The position numbers were made by a program, and so were the translations under genes. 64,000 nucleotides of DNA from Pseudoteredinibacter isoporae (GTDB lineage Bacteria; Pseudomonadota; Gammaproteobacteria; Pseudomonadales; Cellvibrionaceae), in contig NZ_JAAONY010000001.1 of NCBI RefSeq assembly GCF_011602085.1, forward strand, positions 372,001-436,000, given 5' to 3'. Below are positions 28,575 through 37,238 of this stretch, piece by piece; within the stretch, counting starts at the first letter, position 1, and every line of letters begins with the position of its first letter. Under the pieces are notes generated by a model. The model was not told the DNA's origin, did not search any database, and was given only the letters and a program-made list of their open reading frames with translations.

Positions 28575-28664
28575 TCTACGAAAATCTTACAGAGCCAAGG
28601 ATAAGCCGGCACTGTAAGCGTGGAACGATATTTGTACAAGTAAGATAGTGTTAACTTAACTTTT

Positions 28665-28702
28665 CTCTACATGCTGGGCTGGAATCAGGTCAGCATGTAG
28701 AG
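28665..28702. repeat. 12-bp perfect inverted repeat between the two MBL-fold genes
   Basis: CTCTACATGCTG (28665-28676) and CAGCATGTAGAG (28691-28702) form a perfect stem with a 14-base loop. It lies about 55 bases after the stop of the upstream MBL gene and about 90 bases before the start of the downstream one. There is no T-run on either strand, so it is not a standard terminator; an operator or an mRNA processing or stability hairpin is possible. Confidence 0.55.
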
Positions 28703-28755
28703 ACGGTATGAAGAGATAGTTGTCGTTGACTGACAGGTTCTCTCTAAAGTTCTCT

Positions 28756-29748
28756 CTAGTTTTTCGCCCAACGTACAATATTACTCAAGGATTTTTGCAA
28801 GCCATTCATGGGCTGCACAATGTAAGCACCATTGACCAGACGCTGCTCATCGGTGTTTTGCAATTGTTGGTGCAATGCTGTCAACTGCTCCACCGTCATC
28901 GCCATGGACGCTTCCTGAGGCTGGTAAAGGCTGCCAATTTCATACACCTTACCAGGCTCCGCACTCATCTCGATATGGGAGCCCAGAATAAAACTCACCG
29001 GATTGTTCTGAGTGAACGAGTGAAGCTTGGCAATGCTGTGTTTGTAGTCTTTCCAGTTTTTCACATAAAGCACACCTGGATAAAAGCTGTCACCGGTTAA
29101 CAACCATTGGGTTTTCGAATCGTAAACCGCAACAGCTTCTTCTTGATGACCTGGCGTTTTTATCACCGTCAATTCTCTGTCACCTAACGCTATGGTAGTG
29201 ATATCGTCTTTATAGAAATCTGCAAAAGCTTTTTTACCCGCCTCGACCACTTCGGTATTTTCAAAAGATGAAAAAATCTCATCACCTGCGGTGTGATCAC
29301 TGTGATGATGGGAGTGCAAGACCAACAACTGCTCACTGCGCCCATGCTTGTGAATAAGTTTCTGCACAATGTGAGCAAACTCACGCCCACCATCTTCGCT
29401 TTTGGCACCGGTATCCAACAACACATTTTTGTGCTCGCCCAACATCAGATACATCATGGGCGCTTCTGCATTGCTGCATTTGTTTTGACGAATGATATAG
29501 CTGCTCTCGTCGTACTGGTGAATTTCATAGTTGGACAGAATGGACTCTTTCATCAAACGGCTTTCACACTCGTCTTTTCCCGAGTTCCAATGCTTGTATT
29601 GCAGATCCTTGCCGAAATCCATGCGCTCAATATGAGAGGCTGAAAATGCGACGTGGTTCTCGGAGGCTTGAGTTTTTGATTGGGTATTGGCACAGGCGGC
29701 CAAACTGATAGAACTGAATGCTATTGCTACGGCGATTATTTTTTTCAC
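28756..29748 (-). CDS. MBL-fold hydrolase, probable lipoprotein
   Basis: A 330-residue exported protein. The N-terminus is a clear lipoprotein signal (FSSISLAAC-ANTQ, Cys at residue 19). The metal motif is LHSHHHSDHTAGD, with later ligands in IKTPGHQEEA (His) and LLTGDSFYPG (Asp). The domain form is that of the glyoxalase II-like and general MBL hydrolases rather than beta-lactamases proper. It has no close operon partner: the molybdopterin enzyme upstream ends in a strong terminator. It is not closely similar to the MBL protein encoded downstream, which has a different motif set. Substrate unknown. Confidence 0.8.
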   Translation of the reverse strand: MKKIIAVAIAFSSISLAACANTQSKTQASENHVAFSASHIERMDFGKDLQYKHWNSGKDECESRLMKESILSNYEIHQYDESSYIIRQNKCSNAEAPMMYLMLGEHKNVLLDTGAKSEDGGREFAHIVQKLIHKHGRSEQLLVLHSHHHSDHTAGDEIFSSFENTEVVEAGKKAFADFYKDDITTIALGDRELTVIKTPGHQEEAVAVYDSKTQWLLTGDSFYPGVLYVKNWKDYKHSIAKLHSFTQNNPVSFILGSHIEMSAEPGKVYEIGSLYQPQEASMAMTVEQLTALHQQLQNTDEQRLVNGAYIVQPMNGLQKSLSNIVRWAKN

Positions 29749-29805
29749 GATCCTTCCCTCATCCTGGTATTGCAGATTTAGACGAGGGAAGAATGCAAAC
29801 GGTTT

Positions 29806-29842
29806 AAAAAAGAAAAAAATAGCGCCTGAATCAACAGGCGCT
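29806..29842 (-). terminator. Intrinsic terminator overlapping the end of the molybdopterin enzyme gene
   Basis: On the minus strand an 8-bp perfect stem, AGCGCCTG / CAGGCGCT (29842-29835 and 29828-29821), with a 6-base loop is followed by a run of T broken by one C. The TGA stop codon of the upstream gene (29833-29831) lies in the loop, so the last codons are part of the hairpin. Confidence 0.9.
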
Positions 29843-32131
29843 CACACGCGCTGGAACAAACTTATGCAGAGGTGTACCAATAAATCGATCGCGATGGAAA
29901 ACACTGGTGAGTTCATTCACATACACACCCGTGTCTTCCAACTCATTGTTTTCATTTACAAAGCGCATACCCTGGCCATTGGGAACGGAAATGGTTCCGA
30001 GGTGCATCCGCTCGTCGTAAGCCAGTTCGACTTCCGTTTGTCCGGTTTCGGTTTCCAGCAACACACGCTTGCCTTCTTCCAGGCCGAAACGCTGGGCATC
30101 TTCCGGGTGCATGGTTAGCGCAGTGACTGCTCTTCCCTTTGCCCACTGGGGATCACGAATGTTGCAGTTCGCGGTATAAGCTCGACGAACACCCGCCACC
30201 AGAGCAAAGGGGTATTCCTCACTGGTTTTCAGCATGGGTTCGAGCTTGTCCAGCACATCCACTTCATCCAGTAACTCACCAATCAGCATTTGCAATTTGT
30301 TTTCTGGGTGAGGAATACGCGCCCAGCTTTCTTCATAGGTGGAAATGCCAATCTCGACAGCGGTCGGACTGTCTACCAACGCCTGAAACAAATCACTACC
30401 GGCGCTTGGGCCACTAAAGCCTGCACGGGCAGCTTCGGCGCTGTGTTTAAGTACATACATCTGGCACAAGCCCCAAATCGCCGCTGTAGCCGCCTGGCCT
30501 TCTGGCAATGCGGGGCCGAGGGTTCGATACAGGACATAAGGCAGATAGCTGGCGACTTTGCGGTTGCTGCCCATCTGAGAAAACAATTCGCCCTGATAGG
30601 CGGCCATACCATTCTGAGCGGCCGTTTTTAAGCCATCCAATTCACCCGCATCAAACACGCCCAACGCTTCGATCAAACGAGCGTGCATTTCAGGTTCACC
30701 CAAGGTATTTGGCATGGGCTCAAGGATAGGCTCGCGCAAATGGAAGATGTTGGCCGGGAAGTTTCTCGGGAAAAACGTCGCCTCCCACTTTTCATACTGA
30801 CTGCTTGCCGGCAACACATAATCACACTCCATGGCGGTTTCGCTCATCACGACATCGATGGCCAGACTGAAATCGAGATGACGCAACGCCCTGCGCATAC
30901 GCTTAGCATCGGAAAGGGAGTGCACCGGGTTTGAACTTTCAACAATCAGAGCACGCGATCGCTTTGGATCATCGTTAAGAATTTCTTCGGTTAAATAATT
31001 GGCCGGAAACAGGCCACTGACAATAGGCGCGCCGGTAACCGGCAGCGTTCGGCGTTCGGTCTCATAACCATTTTCATCCACTGGACCATAATCCACCGCG
31101 ATCATATCCGCTAGCTGAGTAATCATGCCGATGGTGCCGGGCCGCCCGTAATTACCATTCATGAGCATCAGCAGAAAATTCAGATAGGTAACCAACGTGG
31201 AGTGTGGCGCCATCTGGACGCCGATATCTTCTTCCAGCGCAAAGGATTCTGCCTTGGCAATGACTTCAGCCGTTTCTTTGACCTGGCTCGGACTGACACC
31301 GGAGAATTCCGCATAGCTGTCCACATCAATTGCCTGAAAACGCTCAATCACTTTTTCATAGCCGGCGGCGTGTTCAGCCAACCAATCCATGGGCAATAAA
31401 TTACTTTGGACAATATGAGCCAGTATGGCACCAAGACACCAGGCGTCTCTCCCTGGTCTCACCGCGAGATGGATGTCGGCATGGTCAGCAGTTTCGGTTC
31501 TACGCGGGTCCATAACAATGAGCGTGCGTTCCGGGTCTTTTTTGATTTCCTTCAGGAACAGCCGGGCCCTATCCAGGCCATTGCTCATAAACGGGTTTTT
31601 GCCCACAAACATGGCCACCTTGGCGTGGTGAACTTCGGGGTGAACCAAGCCACCTATCATACGGCTGAAAACCCAGGACAGGCCGGTTTTTTCCTGGGAG
31701 ATAGCGCTGCTTTTATATCGAATCCCCAAGGCTTTTCGCAGGCTGGTGGCATAGGCGCCGCCAAGGTGATTCCCCTGACCACCACCACCGTAGTACAAAA
31801 TCTTGTCGCCACCGTGTTCATCACGCACCGTAGCAAGCTTCCCCGCGATTTCACTGATGGCAGTATCCCAATCCACCGCCTCATAGCTGCCATCCGGCGT
31901 GCGGCGCATGGGGCTGTTGATTCGAGCCTTACTGTTTTGATAGTAATCGAGCCGGGAGGCCTTGTTGCAGATATAGCCCTGTGAGGTGGGGTGCTCTTTG
32001 TCGCCACGGACTTTCAGTACCTGGCGCCCGTCCTCACCTCCCAACTTGATTTCGACACCGCAGTTCACGAAACACAGATTACAGGCTGTGCTGTGCCACT
32101 CTTCATTGGCTTGCTCGGGCTTGGCCATCAT
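29831..32131 (-). CDS. Molybdopterin-dependent oxidoreductase of the DMSO reductase superfamily
   Basis: A 766-residue enzyme with bis-MGD and one N-terminal [4Fe-4S] cluster (Cys17, Cys20, Cys24 and Cys55: ACNLCFVNC, GYICNKAS). There is no Tat signal, so it should be cytoplasmic. Where FdsA has its Mo-ligating Cys (VCHSPTG), this protein reads ISQEKTG, which puts Ser145 at the ligand place by simple alignment. A C-terminal dinucleotide-binding domain is present (GKRVLLETETGQTEVEL). It was likely named formate dehydrogenase-like in other genomes, but the missing Cys argues against formate oxidation. No electron-transfer subunit gene is adjacent. The ATG has AAGG upstream, and a good sigma70 promoter lies about 100 bp before it. 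Confidence 0.85.
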   Translation of the reverse strand: MMAKPEQANEEWHSTACNLCFVNCGVEIKLGGEDGRQVLKVRGDKEHPTSQGYICNKASRLDYYQNSKARINSPMRRTPDGSYEAVDWDTAISEIAGKLATVRDEHGGDKILYYGGGGQGNHLGGAYATSLRKALGIRYKSSAISQEKTGLSWVFSRMIGGLVHPEVHHAKVAMFVGKNPFMSNGLDRARLFLKEIKKDPERTLIVMDPRRTETADHADIHLAVRPGRDAWCLGAILAHIVQSNLLPMDWLAEHAAGYEKVIERFQAIDVDSYAEFSGVSPSQVKETAEVIAKAESFALEEDIGVQMAPHSTLVTYLNFLLMLMNGNYGRPGTIGMITQLADMIAVDYGPVDENGYETERRTLPVTGAPIVSGLFPANYLTEEILNDDPKRSRALIVESSNPVHSLSDAKRMRRALRHLDFSLAIDVVMSETAMECDYVLPASSQYEKWEATFFPRNFPANIFHLREPILEPMPNTLGEPEMHARLIEALGVFDAGELDGLKTAAQNGMAAYQGELFSQMGSNRKVASYLPYVLYRTLGPALPEGQAATAAIWGLCQMYVLKHSAEAARAGFSGPSAGSDLFQALVDSPTAVEIGISTYEESWARIPHPENKLQMLIGELLDEVDVLDKLEPMLKTSEEYPFALVAGVRRAYTANCNIRDPQWAKGRAVTALTMHPEDAQRFGLEEGKRVLLETETGQTEVELAYDERMHLGTISVPNGQGMRFVNENNELEDTGVYVNELTSVFHRDRFIGTPLHKFVPARVSAC

Positions 32132-32494
32132 CTCTTACCTTTAGGCTACGGCATGGCCGACTAAAGAACGCCATGCTTGTTATTGTTGTTCTTGTAATTA
32201 ATTTTATATAGGTATCTTTTTGGAACTCATTGATATTAGGGGGCCTCGGAGAGAGTTGTCAAGGATTATCGGCAGCCTTTTAGGCCCGCAAAACCAGACT
32301 GTGATCACAATCCTCCGGGGCCTTGCGGCTCCTATATTTTGCCAATCCCCGCCAGAGCTGGCAGCATGAACCCTGCGCGCCATCCTTTTGAAACGCAAAA
32401 TTTGGTGAACTGTTAGACAGAGACCATTTGGATACGGGTTATATAATCGCGGTGTGGGACAAATAAATCGACCATCATTCAAGGAGATTGAAGC
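32132..32494. other. Intergenic region between the molybdopterin gene and a small membrane protein gene
   Basis: This 363-bp gap holds a minus-strand promoter (listed apart), an inverted repeat GGCCTCGGAG (32242-32251) with CTCCGGGGCC (32313-32322) that can pair over 10 bp with one G-U wobble, and a 10-bp palindrome TGTGATCACA at 32300-32309. A plus-strand TATAAT lies at 32442-32447, about 48 bp before the small gene, without a good -35 box. An open frame on the minus strand (32204-32503) looks non-coding. Confidence 0.5.
32233..32262 (-). promoter_or_regulatory. Sigma70-type promoter of the molybdopterin oxidoreductase gene
   Basis: On the minus strand TTGACA (32262-32257), 18 bases, then TAATAT (32238-32233). 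The transcript would begin near 32226 with a leader of about 95 bases. The spacer includes one arm of the inverted repeat described for this gap. Confidence 0.6.
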
Positions 32495-32662
32495 ATGAAT
32501 CACTACCTGACCTGGGGGATTGTTTTAGGCTCTATCGTGGGATTGTTCGTTGGTATTTTCTGGTTTGATATGGGGCTGTCCATGCTGGCTGGCGTTGCTG
32601 CAGGAATCATTATTGCTTCTGCCCTTTCCACTTTTCGAGCCAGGAGTTCTTCCAGCTCCTGA
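32495..32662 (+). CDS. Small inner-membrane protein (55 residues), unknown function
   Basis: A short gene with AAGGAG 8 bases before its ATG. The product has two hydrophobic segments, about residues 6-24 (TWGIVLGSIVGLFVGIFWF) and 29-45 (SMLAGVAAGIIIASALS), joined by a short loop with one Asp, and ends in FRARSSSSS. Glycines are spaced as in packed membrane hairpins. I do not recognise a family. It stands alone, 166 bp before the TPR gene in the same direction. Confidence 0.65.
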   Translation: MNHYLTWGIVLGSIVGLFVGIFWFDMGLSMLAGVAAGIIIASALSTFRARSSSSS

Positions 32663-32828
32663 TATACAATACTGAAGAATCATCCTTTTTGATTAAATTT
32701 CAGCGCTTTCGCCTCTATTTTTCTCCTAAGAACTAAATAATTAGTTCCAACTTCCTATTGGACTAAACAGCCTTCCCAGTACCATTGCCCTTTGGGTTCT
32801 CTGTTTTAAGCAGTAGAGAGGAAGGGTT

Positions 32829-33764
32829 TTGCGCGTTACTCTGTGTTTGATTGCCTGTCTGGTGAGTGCTGGCACATTTGCTGATTGCCAGTCACAGCTT
32901 TCCATCGGCAACTATGAAACTGCCATAAAACATGCCGAGAAAACACTTACCAACAACAAAGCAAGCTATACAAAGTATTTGTGTCTCGGGCTGGCCCATC
33001 AACACCTGGGACGATTTCAGGGCGCTGCTCAAGCGTTCGAAAAAGCCATATCTCTTGCAAAAACCGAACATGAGAAAAACGATCTCTACTTTGATCTGAG
33101 CGTGGCGTTTAAGTATCTTGGTCAATTCGATAAATCCCTTGCTTATATCGATAAGAAGCTCACTTTCGACCGCCGTACTCAAAACTCAAGCGAAATGGGC
33201 ATAAGCCTGGCAACCAAAGCGGCCATACTCGGCGATATGGGGCGCAATCAGGAGGCTATTACGCTTGCGGGCGAGGCCATTCAGTATCTGGAGCGCGATA
33301 CCGATCGAGCGTCCACCTACAATAATATCGCTACTGGCTATTCTTCACTGGGTGACTTCAAGAACGCATTCAAATATATCGACCTGGCTATCGCCATTGA
33401 TCGTCGACAATCCACGGCCGGACAAAAAGAACTGGCCATACATCTGATGAACAAGGCATACCTTTATCGTCAACAAGAAAAATACGTGGAAGCTCTCGCC
33501 ACGGTGAACAACAGTCTGCGTATTATCGAAAAAGGCGGCAATCGGTACTGGCTCATGAGTGGTCTGATTCATCGAGCTAAAATATACGAGCTGTCCAAGG
33601 ACCTCGATCGTGCGCTGGTTGATTTTCAGGCAGCCGCGAAACTTGCGAACGAAATCAGGGCGCAGGAGCTGGAGTATTTGTTAACCAAAGTGGCGCAACT
33701 CAAGGCTCAGGGAAAAGCACCCTCAAAAGAAAATCGGAAGCTCATTACCCAACTGACAAGATAA
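32829..33764 (+). CDS. Periplasmic TPR-repeat protein
   Basis: A 311-residue protein with a short signal peptide (to about residue 18, SAGTFA-D) and then helical repeats over almost the whole length. At least six TPR-like units can be seen, for example LCLGLAHQHLGRFQGAAQAF, DLSVAFKYLGQFDKSLAYI and YNNIATGYSSLGDFKNAF. The start is TTG at 32829, with AGGAAGGG just upstream; no ATG gives the signal peptide. TPR proteins are binding scaffolds, so no reaction is implied. No operon partner is evident: the next gene is convergent, 66 bases away. Confidence 0.78.
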   Translation: MRVTLCLIACLVSAGTFADCQSQLSIGNYETAIKHAEKTLTNNKASYTKYLCLGLAHQHLGRFQGAAQAFEKAISLAKTEHEKNDLYFDLSVAFKYLGQFDKSLAYIDKKLTFDRRTQNSSEMGISLATKAAILGDMGRNQEAITLAGEAIQYLERDTDRASTYNNIATGYSSLGDFKNAFKYIDLAIAIDRRQSTAGQKELAIHLMNKAYLYRQQEKYVEALATVNNSLRIIEKGGNRYWLMSGLIHRAKIYELSKDLDRALVDFQAAAKLANEIRAQELEYLLTKVAQLKAQGKAPSKENRKLITQLTR

Positions 33765-33830
33765 TTGTTCTTCAACAAGGCGCGATCCACCAACTTTTTC
33801 TGGAAATCGCCATCAAATAAGTCGAACGTC

Positions 33831-35270
33831 TTATAACTGACAATAATACAACTCGCTACCTGTGATCTTCTGCTTTAGCACACATGCAGGTTTTAAATCC
33901 GGACCTTCTAATTGATAACTTTCTCGAACAATCAGGTAAAAGCGCGTTCCAGCCAGGCCGTCAAGATTTTCGGGAAGACGGCTTGCCAAACCACCGCTGT
34001 AAAACTCTGCCGAATAAATACGTCGCTTATAAGCAAACAAAGGCTCGCCGCCTACTTTATGTTCCGACCAATACTGAATGACCTGTTTTTGATTCTTCCA
34101 TGAATCAAACTTGCTGCCCTCTATACACATAATGATGACAAGCGCAGGAAGCAATAAAGAAGAAAAAAGAATGGTTCGAAAGCTACTGTTAATCTTCAAC
34201 AACATCCAGGCAAGCATGAGTGCAAGCAGTGGAAGTACCGGCAAAACATACGTCCAGAGAATGTTTCTGGAAAAACTGAAAAACACCAGCAGGCATACCA
34301 CAATAATCCCACTGTATTGAAACAGAGGCTCCTTGATCAAAGACTTCCAACGCGAACGCCGTTTAAACACAGGCAACAGACACCAAGGTAGGGTCGCTGC
34401 AAACGCGTAAATCCAGATATAAGCTCTTGGATGAAGATGGGCGTTTCCGTAAAGATCACCCGCCCAGCCAGGAACAAGAAATCGACGCCAGTGCTCACCG
34501 ATAAAAAAGTAATCCCAAAAGCCCGGCGTTTTCCATTCGGCAATGACATACCAGGGAGCAGAGAGAATAAAAAACAGAGCCAAGCCGCCCAACCAGGGAA
34601 TATTAAACAGTGCATACCACTGTCGGTGAAGTAACAACCAAAAGAATGCCGGTGCGCCGAACAACACTAAAGCAATGGGCCCCTTTGCCAACATGCCAAA
34701 AGCCAAACCAACGAACCCCATATAGGCCCAGAATTGGTCACTGTAGTGAATCACCCGCCAAAAACCGTACACCGCCAACAGTAGAGAAAAACACAACGCG
34801 GGGTCGGTCAGCACGGCGCCAAAGGCGACAAAACCCAAACTTGAACTGGCCAATACAATAGCGGCCAGCAATCCCAACTCGAGTGAATGTTCTTCTCGGC
34901 CCCAGCGGATCAATAACGAACAACAAGCAAGTAAGTACAGCAGAGAAGGTAGCCTGACAGCAAATTCATTTGGCCCGAAAATTTTTATCGAAAGGGCTTG
35001 TGCCCAAAATGATAAGGGCGGCTTGCCCCAAAACGGCACTTCGTAGTCAAACATCGGGGTGACCCAATCATTCAACTCGACCATTTTTCTCGCCATTTCC
35101 GCATAGCGAGCCTCGCTGGTATCCAATAGAGGGTAGACCGCAAGCAAGGCCAGTCTGATCAACAAAATGGCCATTAGCAAGCCATAGAGCTTTGCCGTCG
35201 TGTTTCGAGACAGATCCCAATCCCAACTTAAACTCGGCTTTCGGCCGGACAGTATTGCGCTTAGCTGCAT
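33831..35270 (-). CDS. ArnT-like glycosyltransferase (GT39/GT83 family)
   Basis: A 479-residue multi-pass membrane protein with about 12 helices. The first periplasmic loop has DTSEARYAEMARKM and WGKPPLSFWAQ, the acidic and Lys-Pro-Pro motifs typical of ArnT/PMT-type transferases that use polyprenyl-phosphate sugars. It overlaps the GT2 gene by 10 bases (the GT2 stop is at 35261), so the pair is coupled. GT2-type synthases make the polyprenyl-phosphate sugar and ArnT-type enzymes transfer it to lipid A or a glycan, so modification of the outer surface is likely. The sugar itself cannot be deduced. Confidence 0.82.
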   Translation of the reverse strand: MQLSAILSGRKPSLSWDWDLSRNTTAKLYGLLMAILLIRLALLAVYPLLDTSEARYAEMARKMVELNDWVTPMFDYEVPFWGKPPLSFWAQALSIKIFGPNEFAVRLPSLLYLLACCSLLIRWGREEHSLELGLLAAIVLASSSLGFVAFGAVLTDPALCFSLLLAVYGFWRVIHYSDQFWAYMGFVGLAFGMLAKGPIALVLFGAPAFFWLLLHRQWYALFNIPWLGGLALFFILSAPWYVIAEWKTPGFWDYFFIGEHWRRFLVPGWAGDLYGNAHLHPRAYIWIYAFAATLPWCLLPVFKRRSRWKSLIKEPLFQYSGIIVVCLLVFFSFSRNILWTYVLPVLPLLALMLAWMLLKINSSFRTILFSSLLLPALVIIMCIEGSKFDSWKNQKQVIQYWSEHKVGGEPLFAYKRRIYSAEFYSGGLASRLPENLDGLAGTRFYLIVRESYQLEGPDLKPACVLKQKITGSELYYCQL

Positions 35271-36256
35271 TGCTGAATCGCCTCTGTGCTGACCACATTG
35301 AAGACCCCATAACTGGCAGGCCCTGCGTTTTCAGCTTCCATGCTTTCACTGTCCACCGTATCGGCGATAAGGTATCCGGGGCGACCCTTGATTTCCTGAT
35401 AAGCTGCACCGAGGTATTCCCCAATCATCGCCAGGCCAAGTCCCAGAAAAGAAATAACCAGCAATGCAAATACCGACGCGCTGAACGCGCCTTGCCAAAA
35501 ACTGTAGAGGTTCAAAAAAATGCAAACGAAAAACAAAAATGCCGCAGAAAAGCTGAACAAGCGCAGAGGCTTTCGCGATACCGACATAATGCTTTCAATC
35601 GCCAGGTCGCTCAGGGACCAAAGGTTCCATTTGGTTTCGCCTGCGAAACGTTCGTCTCGTTTGTATTGCAACTCAATGGATTTATAGCCACACCAGCTCA
35701 CCATGGATTTGAAGCTGCGTGATGATTCCGAGGTTTGCTTAAGTGAATCAATCACTTCTTTTCCAATCAATCGGAAGTCACTCACCTCATTGGGATAATG
35801 CAAACGCCCGTTGAGCTTGGCGATTGTTCGATAAAACAACTTTGCACTGAACCGCTTTGCAAGGCCTTCTTTACCTCGGCACTCGCGCTGCATGTTCACC
35901 ACGTCGAAACCCGACTTCCAGGCGGCGATCATGTCTGGAATCAATTCGGGAGGATCCTGCAAATCGGCATCGATCAGAATAATCGCCTGACCTTTGGCGT
36001 GGTCGATACCCGCCTGGATCGCCGACTCTTTACCAAAGTTACGGCTGAATCGAATCCCTCTAACATGTCTCCCCAGACAAAAGCCGTTGATATGCTGAAA
36101 GGTCTGATCGGTGCTGCCATCATCGATATACAGAATCTCGCAACTGGAGGGTAGCTCTGCCATCACGGAGAGCATGCGCCGATGAAAACTGGGCAGTACC
36201 GTCTCTTCATTGAAACAGGGTACAACGACCGTAACGTCCACACTTTGACTGGGCAT
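35261..36256 (-). CDS. GT2 polyprenyl-phosphate glycosyltransferase, ArnC/GtrB-like
   Basis: From the ATG at 36256 (GGGAG about 10 bases upstream) it is a 331-residue protein. The GT-A domain has VVVPCFNEE, YIDDGSTDQTF, and the DxD-like IDADLQDPPE. Two hydrophobic helices near residues 220-290 match the C-terminal membrane anchor of the ArnC/GtrB/DPM1 group. It should make an undecaprenyl-phosphate-linked sugar on the cytoplasmic side. An upstream ATG at 36337 would add 27 residues that have no match in the family. It leads the two-gene operon with the ArnT-like gene and is divergent from a two-component system. Confidence 0.85.
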   Translation of the reverse strand: MPSQSVDVTVVVPCFNEETVLPSFHRRMLSVMAELPSSCEILYIDDGSTDQTFQHINGFCLGRHVRGIRFSRNFGKESAIQAGIDHAKGQAIILIDADLQDPPELIPDMIAAWKSGFDVVNMQRECRGKEGLAKRFSAKLFYRTIAKLNGRLHYPNEVSDFRLIGKEVIDSLKQTSESSRSFKSMVSWCGYKSIELQYKRDERFAGETKWNLWSLSDLAIESIMSVSRKPLRLFSFSAAFLFFVCIFLNLYSFWQGAFSASVFALLVISFLGLGLAMIGEYLGAAYQEIKGRPGYLIADTVDSESMEAENAGPASYGVFNVVSTEAIQQCS

Positions 36257-36557
36257 AGTGTTCTTACTCCCGGGAAAATATTTATTCAAAACAAATGCTT
36301 GCTGTTGCTTTTCCTTGCAGGGAAAAGGGGTATACAACGAACTTTATTGGCTCTTAATCCGGCTTTTTGCAAAGCTCATTCGTATAAAAATTCCTGCAAA
36401 ATCAATTGAGCGAAGCCTATTGGCGGGCAAGACTAGCAACGGATTTGTGATCCAAATGTGAACTGAAATTTTTTCAAATTTCCTCGCAACTATTTGAAAT
36501 TTTGGGAGTCATAGACCATCATTTTGCCATTAGCCAGGGCGTATTGTGGGGGTCCAA

Positions 36558-37238
36558 ATGGGCATTACCGTACTGTTGGTAGAGGACGATTCTGAACTTG
36601 CCGGATCGTTGGCAGACTTTTTAATTGAGGTCGGTTTTGACGTGGACTTCGCATTTAATGGCCAAGCCTGCTTGGAGCTTTGCCGTCAAAATCACTATGA
36701 CGTTCTGGTGATGGACGTCAACATGCCACAAATGGATGGCCTGAGTGCCTGCCAGGAACTCCGACAAAATCAAGGCAGTAATACACCTATTATTTTTCTG
36801 ACCGCTAGGGATACCCTGGAAGACAAGCTGGCAGGCTTTGATGCGGGGGCAGACGATTACTTGGTGAAACCCTTTGCGCCCGCTGAGCTGGCCGCCAGGC
36901 TTAACGTTCTGGCCAATCGACAAAGCAAGCACAGCGGCAATGTTATTTCCCTTGGCGATATTGAAATCGATCGCAACTCTCAACAGCTCCGTCGCCAGGG
37001 AGAGGCTATCGAACTGCATCATATTCAATTTCGCTTATTGGAAGTACTGGCTCAATACGCGCCTGCGGCCGTGAGTCGAGAAATTCTGGAGAAAGAACTG
37101 TGGCAAGGCGAGCCACCCAATTGTGACGCTCTGCGAACCCATGTGTATCGCCTGCGCATGGCGCTTGATAAGCCCTACAACAGCAATCTGATTAAAACCA
37201 TTCATGGAAAGGGGTACCGTCTTGCTATACCCAATTAA
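36558..37238 (+). CDS. OmpR-family response regulator
   Basis: A 226-residue regulator. The receiver has the acidic pocket VEDD (residues 9-11), phospho-acceptor Asp53 (LVMDVNMPQMDG), TARD and the Lys in YLVKPFAP; a winged-helix domain follows (from about residue 125). The ATG at 36558 has GGGGG just upstream; a GTG at 36546 is the alternative. The kinase gene overlaps its end. It is divergent from the ArnC/ArnT-like pair and upstream of an RND efflux pair in the same direction, so these are its likely targets. Confidence 0.87.
   Translation: MGITVLLVEDDSELAGSLADFLIEVGFDVDFAFNGQACLELCRQNHYDVLVMDVNMPQMDGLSACQELRQNQGSNTPIIFLTARDTLEDKLAGFDAGADDYLVKPFAPAELAARLNVLANRQSKHSGNVISLGDIEIDRNSQQLRRQGEAIELHHIQFRLLEVLAQYAPAAVSREILEKELWQGEPPNCDALRTHVYRLRMALDKPYNSNLIKTIHGKGYRLAIPN

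Noticed and set aside
31406-31984. 192-codon plus-strand frame opposite the molybdoenzyme
   Set aside because: Antisense to a gene with intact cluster and cofactor motifs; no ribosome site.
32300-32309. TGTGATCACA as a CRP site
   Set aside because: CRP sites need TGTGA and TCACA with six bases between; here the halves touch, so spacing is wrong for CRP.
32204-32503. 99-codon minus-strand frame in the gap before the molybdoenzyme
   Set aside because: It runs across the predicted promoter and the start of the small membrane protein gene, lacks a ribosome site and shows no known motif.
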